Positions 1 to 8,471 of a DNA stretch of 64,000 nucleotides are shown here, in pieces. Within the stretch, counting starts at the first letter, position 1. Each line of letters opens with the position of its first letter. The stretch comes from Dyella sp. C11. GTDB taxonomy: Bacteria; Pseudomonadota; Gammaproteobacteria; Xanthomonadales; Rhodanobacteraceae. The stretch is taken from the NCBI RefSeq assembly GCF_003121485.1, contig NZ_QAVX01000016.1:1-64000 (forward strand), written 5' to 3'. Under the pieces are notes generated by a model. It was not told where the DNA came from. It searched no databases and saw nothing but the letters and a program-made list of their open reading frames with translations. Made by a program: the position numbers and the translations under genes.

Positions 1-126
1 GGAAGACCTTAAACTACGAAACGCCGGCCGAGCGATTTCATCAAACTGTTGCAACGACCGGCTGAATCCGCAACCCATAGCGGACATTGTCCTTTGGCCA
101 CGGGCCAAAACCCGATACGTTAACGT
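1..126. other. Gene-free left edge
   Basis: No supportable coding sequence lies before the end of the TonB receptor. A short stretch near 87-100 resembles the degenerate 'GCGGACATT' intergenic repeat core seen elsewhere in this window. The reading frame that opens here is a shadow of the receptor gene. Confidence 0.4.
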
Positions 127-2247
127 CTAAAGCTTGGCGTTCAGCTTGATCCAGAGCGTTCGACCGGGTTCGTTCACGCGTGTGGTGTTTACGTAACCGG
201 CCAATCCGGCGGCTGCGGCATTGACGTGCTCGGCGTAGGTCTTGTTGAACAAATTGTCGATGCCGGCCGTGAGGGTAAAGCGCCGATCGATGCGATACGC
301 GCCATTGAGCGAAAACACACCAAAGCCACCGCTGGGCCCCAGGTCCTGGCCGACGATGTTGCCTTCGCCATCGGCGACACGATGCTGTGCCGTAGCCAGT
401 CGCCATAGCGCACCGGCGGACCATTGCGCCGCTTCGTAGGTCAAGCCGATGCGCGTATCCAAGGGAGGCATCTGTGGCAGCGGGCGGCCCTCAGTGCGGT
501 TTTCGCCCCAGGCATAGGCGAGCGTGATGTCGGTCTTCCAGTGATCGGTAATGGCATAACTGGCGCCCGCCTCGCCACCGGCGATGCGTGCCTGCACGTT
601 GGTGGCGTAGCCGATGCCCATCGAGGTGGCGGGGTAATGCATCAGGATGAAATCGTTGACCACACCTGCATATACCGAGGCCCAGGCTTTGATGCGCTCG
701 TCGTGGTACTGCATGCCTACGTCCAGCTGTGTGGTGCGTTCCGGCTGCAATGCGCGGAAGCTGTCGAGCGTACCTTCCACGTGCTGGCCGAACAGTTCCC
801 AGTAATCCGGGAAACGTTCCACGTGCCCCACGCCCGCATAGAACGTGGTCGGCGAGCTGGTGAGGTCGTGCTCGTAGCGCACGAAGCCCGAGGGCAGGGT
901 GTCGCTGCGGTTTGCGGCGATCGTGGTGGGCGTCATGGCCATGCGGCTCATGCCGCCCATGTCACTCATGCCCATGTCCATGTCGTCGCTTGCGGTAGAC
1001 AAGGTGTAGCCGCGCGTCTGCGCGCGATCCATGCGTACGCCGGCGACCAGCCGCTCTTTCGGCGCGAAGTTCCAGCGTCCTTCGGCGAAGGCGCCGATGT
1101 CCTGCATACGGGCATCACGCACGCGCGGTTGGTCCTTGTAATAGCCCATCATGCTGCCCGGCGGCCCACCCGAGCGGCTGGTGTGCACGCTGACGGAACC
1201 ATCCATGCCCGCCTGGAGTTCCAGTGCATCGTCCCAGCGCCACGTGCCGGCGACTCGCCCACCGGAGGTGCGCCGATCCACATCCGCCGCCATGGGCATC
1301 GGCATCATGCTGTCGGGGTCAGGTTGCCGTAGCGTGTAGTTGTCCATCACATGGTCGGCGTAGTTCATGTACGCCTGCACTTCGAGTTTTTCCCAGTGGG
1401 TGGTGAGGTGCTCCTGGGTCCATTTGAGCGCCGCGCTTTCACGCAGGAATTGCGCGCCGTCCATGCTGCTGAACGCATAGGCTGCGTCTCCATTGCCTTT
1501 GCCGGCGGTCAGCTCCACCCGCGTGTCGTCGCTGGGCGTCCAGCCAACGGTGGCATCGGCATTCCAGCGGTCGTACTGCGAATGCACGCGGTTACCGTCA
1601 CCATCCTTGTAGTCGCCCGAATGCGTGTGGTTGGCGCTGATGCCGATGTAGCCGGTAGAGTCGCCGGCGCGCAGATCGAGATTCTGGTCGTTGCGGCCGG
1701 CCGAACCGAACAGGATGCTGGCGTCGCCCCCCAGCGTCGGTTGCGTATAACGCTCGAAATCGCGATCGAACAGCACAACGCCCGCGGAGTTGCCCGGGCC
1801 ATACAGCACCGTCTCCGGCCCCTTGATGATGGTGACGCGGTCGTAAAGCTGCGGCGCGATATACGCCGTGGGCGGGTCCATGCGCGACGGACAGCCACCG
1901 GCGATCATGCCGCCATCGACAAGAATGTTCAGTCGCGAGCCGCTCATGCCGCGCAGCAAGGGATCGCCGTTGCTGCCGCCTTTGCGGATGGTCGAAAAGC
2001 CGGGAATGCTCTTGAGGAAGTCGGCGCCGTCACTGGCTGGCACGGGTTGCCGCGGCTGCCTGGGGTCAGTCACTACCGTGAGCGGACTGTCCTGCATGGT
2101 GGCGGTGACCACCACGGGCGTCAGCGTCTGCGGGGTTGGCGCGTTGTTGGAGCTGTCGCCGGCATGCGCGGTATCGAGCAGCGCCAGACACACGGCCACG
2201 GTGAGCACGCGGCGAGTGGCGCGCAGGGGATAAGAAAGCAACATCAT
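127..2247 (-). CDS. TonB-dependent copper receptor (OprC/NosA-like)
   Basis: Outer-membrane beta-barrel receptor, probably for copper, energised by TonB. The frame extends 16 codons upstream, but tandem ATGs at 2247/2244 begin a normal signal peptide ending near TAHA. A plug domain follows with TonB-receptor features (LLRGMSGSRLNILVDGG, IKGPETVLYGPGNSAGV), and the last residues (GRTLWIKLNAKL) look like a final barrel strand. The plug sequence matches the OprC/NosA family as I know it. Met-rich stretches such as MDMGMSDMGGMSRMAM and DSMMPMPMA are candidate Cu ligands. It is the last gene of a minus-strand cluster that also encodes a PCu(A)C chaperone and two DUF2946 proteins, which supports the copper call. 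Substrate is inferred. Confidence 0.88.
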   Translation of the reverse strand: MMLLSYPLRATRRVLTVAVCLALLDTAHAGDSSNNAPTPQTLTPVVVTATMQDSPLTVVTDPRQPRQPVPASDGADFLKSIPGFSTIRKGGSNGDPLLRGMSGSRLNILVDGGMIAGGCPSRMDPPTAYIAPQLYDRVTIIKGPETVLYGPGNSAGVVLFDRDFERYTQPTLGGDASILFGSAGRNDQNLDLRAGDSTGYIGISANHTHSGDYKDGDGNRVHSQYDRWNADATVGWTPSDDTRVELTAGKGNGDAAYAFSSMDGAQFLRESAALKWTQEHLTTHWEKLEVQAYMNYADHVMDNYTLRQPDPDSMMPMPMAADVDRRTSGGRVAGTWRWDDALELQAGMDGSVSVHTSRSGGPPGSMMGYYKDQPRVRDARMQDIGAFAEGRWNFAPKERLVAGVRMDRAQTRGYTLSTASDDMDMGMSDMGGMSRMAMTPTTIAANRSDTLPSGFVRYEHDLTSSPTTFYAGVGHVERFPDYWELFGQHVEGTLDSFRALQPERTTQLDVGMQYHDERIKAWASVYAGVVNDFILMHYPATSMGIGYATNVQARIAGGEAGASYAITDHWKTDITLAYAWGENRTEGRPLPQMPPLDTRIGLTYEAAQWSAGALWRLATAQHRVADGEGNIVGQDLGPSGGFGVFSLNGAYRIDRRFTLTAGIDNLFNKTYAEHVNAAAAGLAGYVNTTRVNEPGRTLWIKLNAKL

Positions 2248-2397
2248 GAGTTCAGGGTCCTTGATGCAGTCAGCGGGCCACGGCCGGATATCCATCGGGC
2301 CGTGCGCGACGTGCGTGGGCCCGAAGGCATCGCGCGCACGCGCTCACGCCGACTGCCGTTGAGTCGGCAAAATCAGTATCGAGAGAGGTGTATTCCC

Positions 2398-2769
2398 CTA
2401 GACGGGTAACGTGCCTGGCGCAGGTGGGCCGCGCGCGTGGCGCTTCCACAGCGCGATGGCAGCAAGGGACGAGCCCCGTGCCTCGGCCTGCATGGGTGCG
2501 GCGGGAATGGATGGCACGGTGAAGGCGACGCTGCCCACCGATACCCACCCATGGGCCATCAAGGCGCAATAGCCGCACGCATCTGCCGTGGTGCTGGCAT
2601 GGTCGTCGCTGGCGTTGCCATCCATATGCATGGCCATGGCGCAGGCAGCGTCCATGGCCGACGCCGCCGCTTGTTCCACGCGCGAAACGCTGGGCGCAAC
2701 GAGCAGCAGGAACATCGCCCATACGGCGAGCCAGGCGGCAAGGTGTCGCGAGGCGCGTTGACGAATCAT
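2398..2769 (-). CDS. DUF2946 family protein (copper-cluster associated)
   Basis: Small exported or membrane-anchored protein with an N-terminal hydrophobic segment (HLAAWLAVWAMFLLLVAPSVSR), a His/Met/Cys-rich middle (AMAMHMDGNASDDH, ACGYCAL) and a second hydrophobic stretch. This is the pattern of DUF2946 proteins, which commonly sit beside TonB-dependent copper receptors; their biochemical role is not established. Start placed at the ATG directly before the hydrophobic segment; an ATG at 2796 is an alternative. It lies about 150 bp upstream of the receptor in the same direction. The paralogue at 7202-7615 shares the hydrophobic head and the ACGYCAL motif. Confidence 0.7.
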   Translation of the reverse strand: MIRQRASRHLAAWLAVWAMFLLLVAPSVSRVEQAAASAMDAACAMAMHMDGNASDDHASTTADACGYCALMAHGWVSVGSVAFTVPSIPAAPMQAEARGSSLAAIALWKRHARGPPAPGTLPV

Positions 2770-2857
2770 GCTCAGACCCACAAAAACTTGCGGCATCCTG
2801 CCACGGCGGCGCATCGTCGATGCACTTTCCTTGTGCGGCAAATCGACACGCGCTGCT

Positions 2858-3850
2858 CTATGCCGATGTGCGCGTCACGCGCAAACGATGTGCGATGCGC
2901 ACGAACGCGTGGCCTTGCTGAGCCCACCAGCCTTCGCCATAAGTTCGATGTGAACCGTCGGGCCGTGGCAATTGATCGCGAATGCCGGTGGGTTCGACGG
3001 TGGCATCCCACGATGCCGTGCGGAACAGCATGTCCCACCATGGCAGCAGCACGCCGAAATTGCAGCCGTAACGCGTGCCTTCGTGGCCATAGCCGATGGC
3101 GTGGTGGCGGCGATGAAACGACGGGCTGACCACGATGCGCTCCAGCACGCGGCCAAACGGAATGCGCGCATTCACGTGCTGCAGGCTTTGCATCAGGTTG
3201 CCAATGGCGATCAATGCCACGTATTGGCCCGGCTCCACGCCGATAAGCAGCGAGAGTCCCGCAAAGAAGGCCGATTGGATCAGCGTGTCCACCACATGGT
3301 TGCGGTCGTCTGTCCACAGCGACATCTGGCGCTGGCTGTGATGCACGGCGTGCAGCTCCCACCAGATGCCAAAGCGATGCTGCCAGCGGTGATACCAGTA
3401 GCCGGCAGCGTCGAGCGCCACGAGGTAGATCAGGAAGGAAACCAGCGGCTTGTCGGTCACTCCCGGCCACAGGGTCTCAAGCTCGATGGCGGGAATACCG
3501 TAAATCGCCATCAGACTCTGTAGATGATCGAACCACGGCTGCAGCAGAAAGAAGAACGCGATGTTGAACACGCCAAGCTTGGCGATCCACGTGTAAACCA
3601 CATCCACGCGCGTCGCGCGGCGATCGCTCCACTTTTCGGCAGGCATCAGCGCCTCCCATGGCCGCAATACCGCATACATCACCGCGATCTGCACTACGCC
3701 CACGATCACCCAATACAACGCGTCGTAGGCGTCCTCGTCATAGCCCATTAAGCCAAGGTGGTAGAGCAAGGGCTGCACGGCATCGACGTACAGCCAGGTC
3801 TGCAGGGCGGCGATGCCGTCTTCAAAGGCGTTAATGAGCGTGCTGATCAT
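2858..3850 (-). CDS. Sterol desaturase / fatty acid hydroxylase family membrane protein
   Basis: Integral-membrane di-iron oxygenase of the fatty acid hydroxylase superfamily, 330 residues. The diagnostic histidine clusters are intact: HRWQH (154-158), HAVHH (167-171), and HRRHH (246-250), with an extra His in QHVN near 225. Several hydrophobic segments surround them (e.g. residues 45-63, 94-107, 138-150, 195-220). The family hydroxylates or desaturates lipid chains or sterol-like rings; the substrate cannot be read from sequence. It lies 12 bp downstream of the beta-propeller gene, so it is probably cotranscribed with the copper cluster, which is an unexpected partner for a lipid-modifying enzyme. 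Confidence 0.85.
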   Translation of the reverse strand: MISTLINAFEDGIAALQTWLYVDAVQPLLYHLGLMGYDEDAYDALYWVIVGVVQIAVMYAVLRPWEALMPAEKWSDRRATRVDVVYTWIAKLGVFNIAFFFLLQPWFDHLQSLMAIYGIPAIELETLWPGVTDKPLVSFLIYLVALDAAGYWYHRWQHRFGIWWELHAVHHSQRQMSLWTDDRNHVVDTLIQSAFFAGLSLLIGVEPGQYVALIAIGNLMQSLQHVNARIPFGRVLERIVVSPSFHRRHHAIGYGHEGTRYGCNFGVLLPWWDMLFRTASWDATVEPTGIRDQLPRPDGSHRTYGEGWWAQQGHAFVRIAHRLRVTRTSA

Positions 3851-3862
3851 GGCGATGCGCGA

Positions 3863-4906
3863 TCAATCCGCGTTGGGGCCGAGTACCGGCGCGCGGTTGG
3901 AGAAGTAAATGCCGTGCGGCGAGCGGCCCACCCGGATCGTGTCCACCAGCGCATAGGTGCTCATGTCGATCACGCCGACATGGCGCGCAAAGCGGAATGT
4001 GACCCAGAGGAAGCGCTTGTCGGCAGTGAGCTCCATGTCGTCCGGACCGGGCAGCAGGCCGGTGATGTCGCGTGTCCTGGTCAGATCGACGTAGTCGATG
4101 ATGCTGATGGTGTTGGAGACACGGTTGCTGGCGGCCACGTGACGGCCGTCATCCAGCGATCGGAAATTGTGCGCACCGCGCCCGGTAGGAATGCGTTTGA
4201 CCACGCGCTGTGCGCGCCAATCCACCACCGCGACATCGTCCTCGCCGGTCATGCCGACCAGAAGGTAGCGATCGCCCGGCGTCATCCACAAGCCAGCCGG
4301 CGCATTGCCCACGGGCATGCGCCAGGCAATCGTCTGTGTCGCCAGGTCGATGGCCGCCAGTTCGCCCGAATCCTGCAGCGTCACAAACACCCATTTGCCA
4401 TCGGACGAGAAGTTGAGGTGACTGGGCGTCTTGGCGATGGGAATGCGCTTGGCCAGCGTGATGGTGTTGCCATCGAAGCGATAGATGTCCACGCGGTTCA
4501 GGCGCAAGGCCGCCGTGACGAACCAGCGGCGATCGGGTGAAAAGCCAAGCTGGTAGGGATCTTCCACGCCTTCCATGCGCCGCTGCAGCTGCCCCGTATG
4601 GGGGTCGATGAACATCAGGCTGTTGGACACGGAGTTGGCGATGATCAGCGAGTCGTGATCGGGCGGGATCATCAGGTGGTGAGGCGCCTTGCCGGTCGGC
4701 AGCGTGCCCACCACCTGGTGCGTGGCCTGATCGATCAGGGAGAGCTGCGCTTCGGCGGAATCGAGCACGATCACACGGTCAGCGGCGCTCGCCGCGGCAG
4801 AGGACATCGCGAGCACGCAGGCGAGCCACGTCGCAACAAAGAAGGGAGGAAGGCGAAAGGAAGGCATGGCAAACATCATGGGTCGGTTTCTTGCTGTCAT
4901 CAGCAT
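3863..4906 (-). CDS. YVTN-type beta-propeller repeat protein, exported
   Basis: Periplasmic seven-bladed propeller-like protein of the YVTN/cytochrome-D1-like superfamily. An N-terminal signal peptide ends at AAASAA, followed by repeated blades with the pattern 'I-D-x-A-T/H-x-V-x-G-x-I-P-x-G-x-x-P-H' (e.g. VVGTLPTGKAPHHL, VVKRIPTGRGAHNF, LVDTIRVGRSPHGI). The ATG at 4906 overlaps the stop of the SGNH gene (TGATG), which suggests translational coupling; an internal ATG at 4867 would give a shorter, more standard signal peptide. Function is unknown; such proteins often accompany quinoprotein or metal-related systems. Confidence 0.8.
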   Translation of the reverse strand: MLMTARNRPMMFAMPSFRLPPFFVATWLACVLAMSSAAASAADRVIVLDSAEAQLSLIDQATHQVVGTLPTGKAPHHLMIPPDHDSLIIANSVSNSLMFIDPHTGQLQRRMEGVEDPYQLGFSPDRRWFVTAALRLNRVDIYRFDGNTITLAKRIPIAKTPSHLNFSSDGKWVFVTLQDSGELAAIDLATQTIAWRMPVGNAPAGLWMTPGDRYLLVGMTGEDDVAVVDWRAQRVVKRIPTGRGAHNFRSLDDGRHVAASNRVSNTISIIDYVDLTRTRDITGLLPGPDDMELTADKRFLWVTFRFARHVGVIDMSTYALVDTIRVGRSPHGIYFSNRAPVLGPNAD

Positions 4907-6174
4907 CAGCGTGGGGTGGAGGGCGCGCCGCCCGGCATCGGTAGCGGTACGGCTTTCGCCATGGCGGCATAACCGGCATCGCTGGGATGCACGTGATCAC
5001 CGCTGTCGTAGTTCGCGCGAAGCTGCTGCGGTCTGGCCGGATCGCGCAGTGCGGCGTCAAAGTCCACCACGCCGTCACTTTCGTGTTGGCTGCGAATCCA
5101 TTGATTGACGGCAAGCCGCAACGATTCGCGATCGGGCGGAAGTCCGGCGGGCGTCAGCGTGCCAAGCAGCAGGCGCGCATGGTGCCGATGCGCGACATCA
5201 ATGAGGTGCCTGTAGCCGGACGTCAGGTCTTTGGCGTTGACGGAGGTGTGCGGGGCATCGCAATCGAGGCCCTGGCGCGTCGGCATGGCAGGGAAATTGA
5301 TGTCATTGATTCCCACCAGGACCACGACCGTGCGTACGCCGGGTTGATGGTCCAGTTCCTGCTCGAAACGCGACACAAGCCGCTCGCCATAGCAGGGGGA
5401 ATCAGACAACAGCCGGTTGCCGCTGATACCTGCGCTGAGCACCGCAACAGGCTGATGCGCGTCGTTCAACCGTCGTGCCAAGGCATCGGGCCAGCGGCGG
5501 CCGGCATTGGGCGTGGAGCGCATGCCATCGGTGATGGAGTCGCCGATGGCCATGACCGCGGGTGCCAGGTGATTCACCGCGACGGACGTCACCCAGGCGA
5601 ACTGCGTGAAATGTCCTCGGAAAGCGCTGGCGTCGACATCAGCGGTGTGGTCACCGGGAGTAGAGACATAGCTTGTCTGGCTCGCCACGCGATGCCATGC
5701 CTGCAACGCCTGATCTGCGCCGAGGTGTATGCTCACCGCATACGGACGAAGCGCGACTACCGATAGCGGAACGGGATCACTGTCGGCTTCGGCGCCTGGC
5801 GGTAGGCGTAGTCCGGCACGTCCCGCAAACGACACGGCGACGCCGGCCGACGCCGTGGCCGCGGACACCCCATGCGATGGCGCCACGCGCACGTTCTCGA
5901 TCACCAGGGGCGTCGTCGCGTAGCGATTGCTGACGTGCAGGCGGATCGATTCACCCGCCAGCGTGGGATAAACGATCTGCCGCACGGTTTTCCCTGCCAC
6001 ATCCGGTGCCGTGTAAAGCGCGGGCAGGCTCGTGCGTTGTGGAATGGCTTGCAGGGACGTCATCCATGCGGACGTCCATGAGTCCTCTTCACCTTGAGCC
6101 ACAAAGGGCAGCGATGCCAGCAGGGCAGCACAAGCGATAAGGCGCGCAGTTGGATAGCGAAAGCGTGAAAACAA
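4906..6174 (-). CDS. SGNH/GDSL-family hydrolase, exported
   Basis: Secreted serine esterase/lipase-like hydrolase of 422 residues. A signal peptide ends near VAQG. A beta-rich N-terminal half (about 45-195) precedes the SGNH domain: block I GDSITDG with nucleophile Ser213, the oxyanion Gly/Asn blocks GISGNR and VGINDI, and the C-terminal DHVHPSDAGY block with the catalytic Asp and His. The start is a TTG at 6174 preceded by AGGA at good spacing; it lies 9 bp after the stop of the 44-residue gene and overlaps the next gene by one base, so it is in the middle of an operon. Natural substrate unknown (acyl esters or O-acetyl groups in related enzymes). Confidence 0.85.
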   Translation of the reverse strand: MFSRFRYPTARLIACAALLASLPFVAQGEEDSWTSAWMTSLQAIPQRTSLPALYTAPDVAGKTVRQIVYPTLAGESIRLHVSNRYATTPLVIENVRVAPSHGVSAATASAGVAVSFAGRAGLRLPPGAEADSDPVPLSVVALRPYAVSIHLGADQALQAWHRVASQTSYVSTPGDHTADVDASAFRGHFTQFAWVTSVAVNHLAPAVMAIGDSITDGMRSTPNAGRRWPDALARRLNDAHQPVAVLSAGISGNRLLSDSPCYGERLVSRFEQELDHQPGVRTVVVLVGINDINFPAMPTRQGLDCDAPHTSVNAKDLTSGYRHLIDVAHRHHARLLLGTLTPAGLPPDRESLRLAVNQWIRSQHESDGVVDFDAALRDPARPQQLRANYDSGDHVHPSDAGYAAMAKAVPLPMPGGAPSTPR

Positions 6175-6183
6175 GCGTGTGTC

Positions 6184-6318
6184 CTAGTCTAGTAAGGTGA
6201 AAGCGTGACGACTCTGCACCGATCGAACGCGATAGTGCACCGTCACGGCGAACACGATGACCATGTAAGTGGCGGCCCAGCCTTTGGTGAGCAGATAGAT
6301 CAGCGGTAGTGAATGCAT
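6184..6318 (-). CDS. 44-residue single-pass membrane protein, unrecognised
   Basis: A short gene between the PCu(A)C chaperone and the SGNH hydrolase. ATG at 6318, GGAG nine bases upstream, stop TAG at 6184-6186. The product begins MHSLPLIYLLTKGWAATYMV and continues with a hydrophobic helix rich in V, I, A and Y, then a basic tail (HYRVRSVQSRH): a signal-anchor protein with a cytoplasmic, positively charged C-terminus. Spacing (20 bp from the upstream gene, 9 bp to the next) and the ribosome-binding site support translation. I do not recognise the family. It might anchor or assist the copper cluster, but that is only positional inference. Confidence 0.6.
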   Translation of the reverse strand: MHSLPLIYLLTKGWAATYMVIVFAVTVHYRVRSVQSRHAFTLLD

Positions 6319-6337
6319 GCGGGAATGCTCCGTTGAT

Positions 6338-6790
6338 TCAGTCTTGCGGTCCTACCGCATTGGCGGGTCGCACCGTGAAGTGGGCGGTGGCCACGCTGCC
6401 GTCGGTGAATTCGAATCGCAGGGGAATGTCATCACCGACCTTCACCGGCGCGGTCGGCGATTCGAGCATGATGTGATAGCCGCCTGGCGAAAGCGTCACA
6501 CGCGCATGCGCCGGCAGTGGAAGCTGATCGATCATCTTCATGCGGCTCATGCCGCCATCGCTATTGCTCTGGTGCAGCATCGCACTGGCATATAGCGCGG
6601 ACTGAATATCGCGCAGCACCAGTGGTTCGGCGGCATCATTGGCGAGCTCTGCATAACCGCCCGCCGGCAGGTTACCCGGCAGCAGACGAATCCACGCCTG
6701 GGTGATACGGACGTGATCGGCCATGGTAGCGACGGCCGTCACCGGTATGGCCAGCGATATGGCAAATGTCATTGCAGCGATACGAATCAT
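6338..6790 (-). CDS. Periplasmic copper chaperone PCu(A)C
   Basis: Copper-binding periplasmic protein of the PCu(A)C family, which delivers Cu(I) to cytochrome oxidase CuA sites or to copper homeostasis partners. Start at the ATG preceded by AGGGGAGC; the open frame reads further upstream but lacks support. Signal peptide (about residues 1-23), then the family fold with the expected ligand pattern: His73 (MLHQ), Met84 (MSRMKM), and His106/Met108 in GGYHIM. Length of about 150 residues is normal. It heads the compact run of cotranscribed genes that ends with the copper receptor. Confidence 0.9.
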   Translation of the reverse strand: MIRIAAMTFAISLAIPVTAVATMADHVRITQAWIRLLPGNLPAGGYAELANDAAEPLVLRDIQSALYASAMLHQSNSDGGMSRMKMIDQLPLPAHARVTLSPGGYHIMLESPTAPVKVGDDIPLRFEFTDGSVATAHFTVRPANAVGPQD

Positions 6791-7201
6791 GCAAAGCTCC
6801 CCTCTCTGATGATCAATGGACAGCCGCAGGCTCAGCACCATGCGTCGGTCCCGGGAAACGACGCACGCGCGGCGAGCGTCGAAGTACAAGGTCCTCTGCG
6901 GTCAGCAACAGCCACGAGGCTGCCACTAGTTTTGACAGCCACCGCAGCAAAAATGGCAGACAAAGCCATCCAACATAGAAAGCACCGCCGCCATCGCAGG
7001 CCATAGGAATGGCGCTCGCGATCCGTCCCCGGATCCGTTGAATTCATGGCCGGCTCCACAGCACACAACGCGCCATCCGCCATCCGCATCGCGGTTGGAG
7101 AGGTAAATAGTTGACGTCGCGCTTGCTGCTACCGGCCGCATTCAGGTCAGCAGCCGTACGGCACGCACGAACTGCCCAACGCGGATGACGAGGTCGTTAT
7201 G
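6791..7201. other. 411-bp stretch between PCu(A)C and DUF2946 genes; one weak ORF
   Basis: This stretch separates the first DUF2946 gene from the PCu(A)C gene on the minus strand. The best candidate inside it is a minus-strand frame at 6813-7004 (63 residues) with a hydrophobic segment around LCLPFLLRWLSKLVAASWLL and a basic tail, ending 23 bp before the PCu(A)C start. It has no clear ribosome-binding site, so it may be a remnant of a membrane protein or chance. The remaining sequence may hold a promoter, but I see no clear element. Confidence 0.35.
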
Positions 7202-7615
7202 TCAAGCGAACGGAGGGCCGCGCAGGTGAACGGGAAGAGTGCGCAGATAGGGCGCAACAAATTGAGGTGCGTTGGCCTGCACCGGGACCGGCGCAAAGGC
7301 CGCAAGGTACATGACAAAGCTACTGGCTATCAGCGGGCTGTGACTTAGTAATGCGCAATAGCCGCACGCGCCATCGGCTGTGCCATGGTCAGGCATGGAG
7401 GGCACGCCATGCGGATGGCTCGCGTGGCCCGTGCACCAGGCGCCGAGATCCGGCTCGGCATTCGCCGCAAGAGCACGCGATAACACCGGGGCAACCAGCA
7501 GCAGGCCAAGCGCCGCAAAGGCCAGCCACGCGGTCAAGCGACGATGAATGCGACTGCGGGACAAGGCGGATTCCGGACCATGCAACCTTGGACCAAGGTT
7601 CAAGGATGATGCCAC
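7202..7615 (-). CDS. DUF2946 family protein, second copy
   Basis: Exported or membrane-anchored small protein of 137 residues with a hydrophobic head (LTAWLAFAALGLLLVAPVLSRAL), a His/Cys-containing middle (WCTGHASHPHG, ACGYCALLSHSPL) and a second hydrophobic stretch. It resembles the protein at 2398-2769 in layout and in the ACGYCAL motif, which defines the DUF2946-like pair in this cluster. The precise start is uncertain because the first ~20 residues precede the hydrophobic segment without a strong ribosome-binding site. First gene of the copper cluster in transcription order. Confidence 0.65.
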   Translation of the reverse strand: MASSLNLGPRLHGPESALSRSRIHRRLTAWLAFAALGLLLVAPVLSRALAANAEPDLGAWCTGHASHPHGVPSMPDHGTADGACGYCALLSHSPLIASSFVMYLAAFAPVPVQANAPQFVAPYLRTLPVHLRGPPFA

Positions 7616-8471
7616 ACAGGATGGTCAGGAGGTAACCGGCAAGCGCGGGCAATGCCTTTCCAGTGCCCGCAGCGAAGTTCAAGCCGTTCGCCGCGCTGAA
7701 CTGATCCAGCGCCGGCCATAGATCAAAGCGCCGCGAAATCGGAACTTTTTGTGCCTAGCGTGCTTGGCTGACGTCGGCGGGGTGATTGCTAACCGCCAAG
7801 CACGCTAGGCACACGCATTGTGCCGCACGCACGGGCCGACGCAAGCTCCGGTGGCGCCCAGCGCCGCGGGCTGTGGAGGATCGTGGGCGAGGCGTGCGGG
7901 CTAGCGAAAAAATGATCAGTCCGGGCGAACACACCTCGGCGCGCGGTCGCCCCTCGCCTGCGTGCCCCTCCTCTTTTCATGCAGGTTACGAAGGTAAGGG
8001 AATGGCAGCAGAAGCCACGTGGTCCGCGCCGATCTGGTGGCTTCTCGTGATGCGGATTGCTGCAGCGGACTAGCGGTACGTCTCGTCTGACGTGGACCCT
8101 TCCGTTCCTGGCCTTTCTAGAAACACGTATAGAGATCTAACCTAACTGGAGTGTCCGCTTCCGACCTATAGCGGGGATTACTAACAGTCAGGACGTCTCA
8201 GGCCCAGACTGTTTGTCGCTGCGCCCGTCTTCTTCCCATTGGAGTTGCCGGAGCTTCGCCACCCCCTTTCAGTCAGGGCCGGCGGCGGGAATGTCGCGTA
8301 TCCCAATTGGATCAGCGCAAGGATGCTCACAGGGCTCTTACCCTCAGCCACGTCTTTGAGGTCACGCAGGTAAATCAAGAGCGACTCCTCGGCGAATCGG
8401 CATAGCGAAATATGTCAATTCGGCGCAGCCCCGGTCAATGCGCAGAAGTGACATGACAGATCGCCAAGCGC
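7616..8471. other. 856-bp gene-free stretch
   Basis: No reading frame here carries a recognisable domain or a convincing ribosome-binding site. A minus-strand frame at 8181-8378 (65 residues, beginning MIYLRDLKDVAEGKSP) is possible but unsupported. The stretch contains the 18-bp inverted repeat listed separately and may hold divergent regulatory sequence or a decayed insertion. Confidence 0.5.
7751..7812. repeat. Perfect 18-bp inverted repeat, 26-bp spacer
   Basis: Left arm 7751-7768 (GTGCCTAGCGTGCTTGGC) and right arm 7795-7812 are exact reverse complements. A T5 run precedes the left arm on the plus strand, but no T-tract follows either arm in a transcription direction, so it is not a canonical terminator. 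It could be a binding site, an extrusion structure or a relic of a mobile element end. Confidence 0.85.

Noticed and set aside
424-2409. Plus-strand frames of 302 and 352 residues across the TonB receptor
   Set aside because: Antisense to the receptor; composition and lack of motifs mark them as shadows.
7751-7812. Inverted repeat as an intrinsic terminator
   Set aside because: No T-tract follows either arm in a transcription direction and the spacer is too long.
8181-8378. Minus-strand frame of 65 residues (MIYLRDLKDVAEGKSP...)
   Set aside because: No ribosome-binding site, no family and no neighbour support; kept only as a note.
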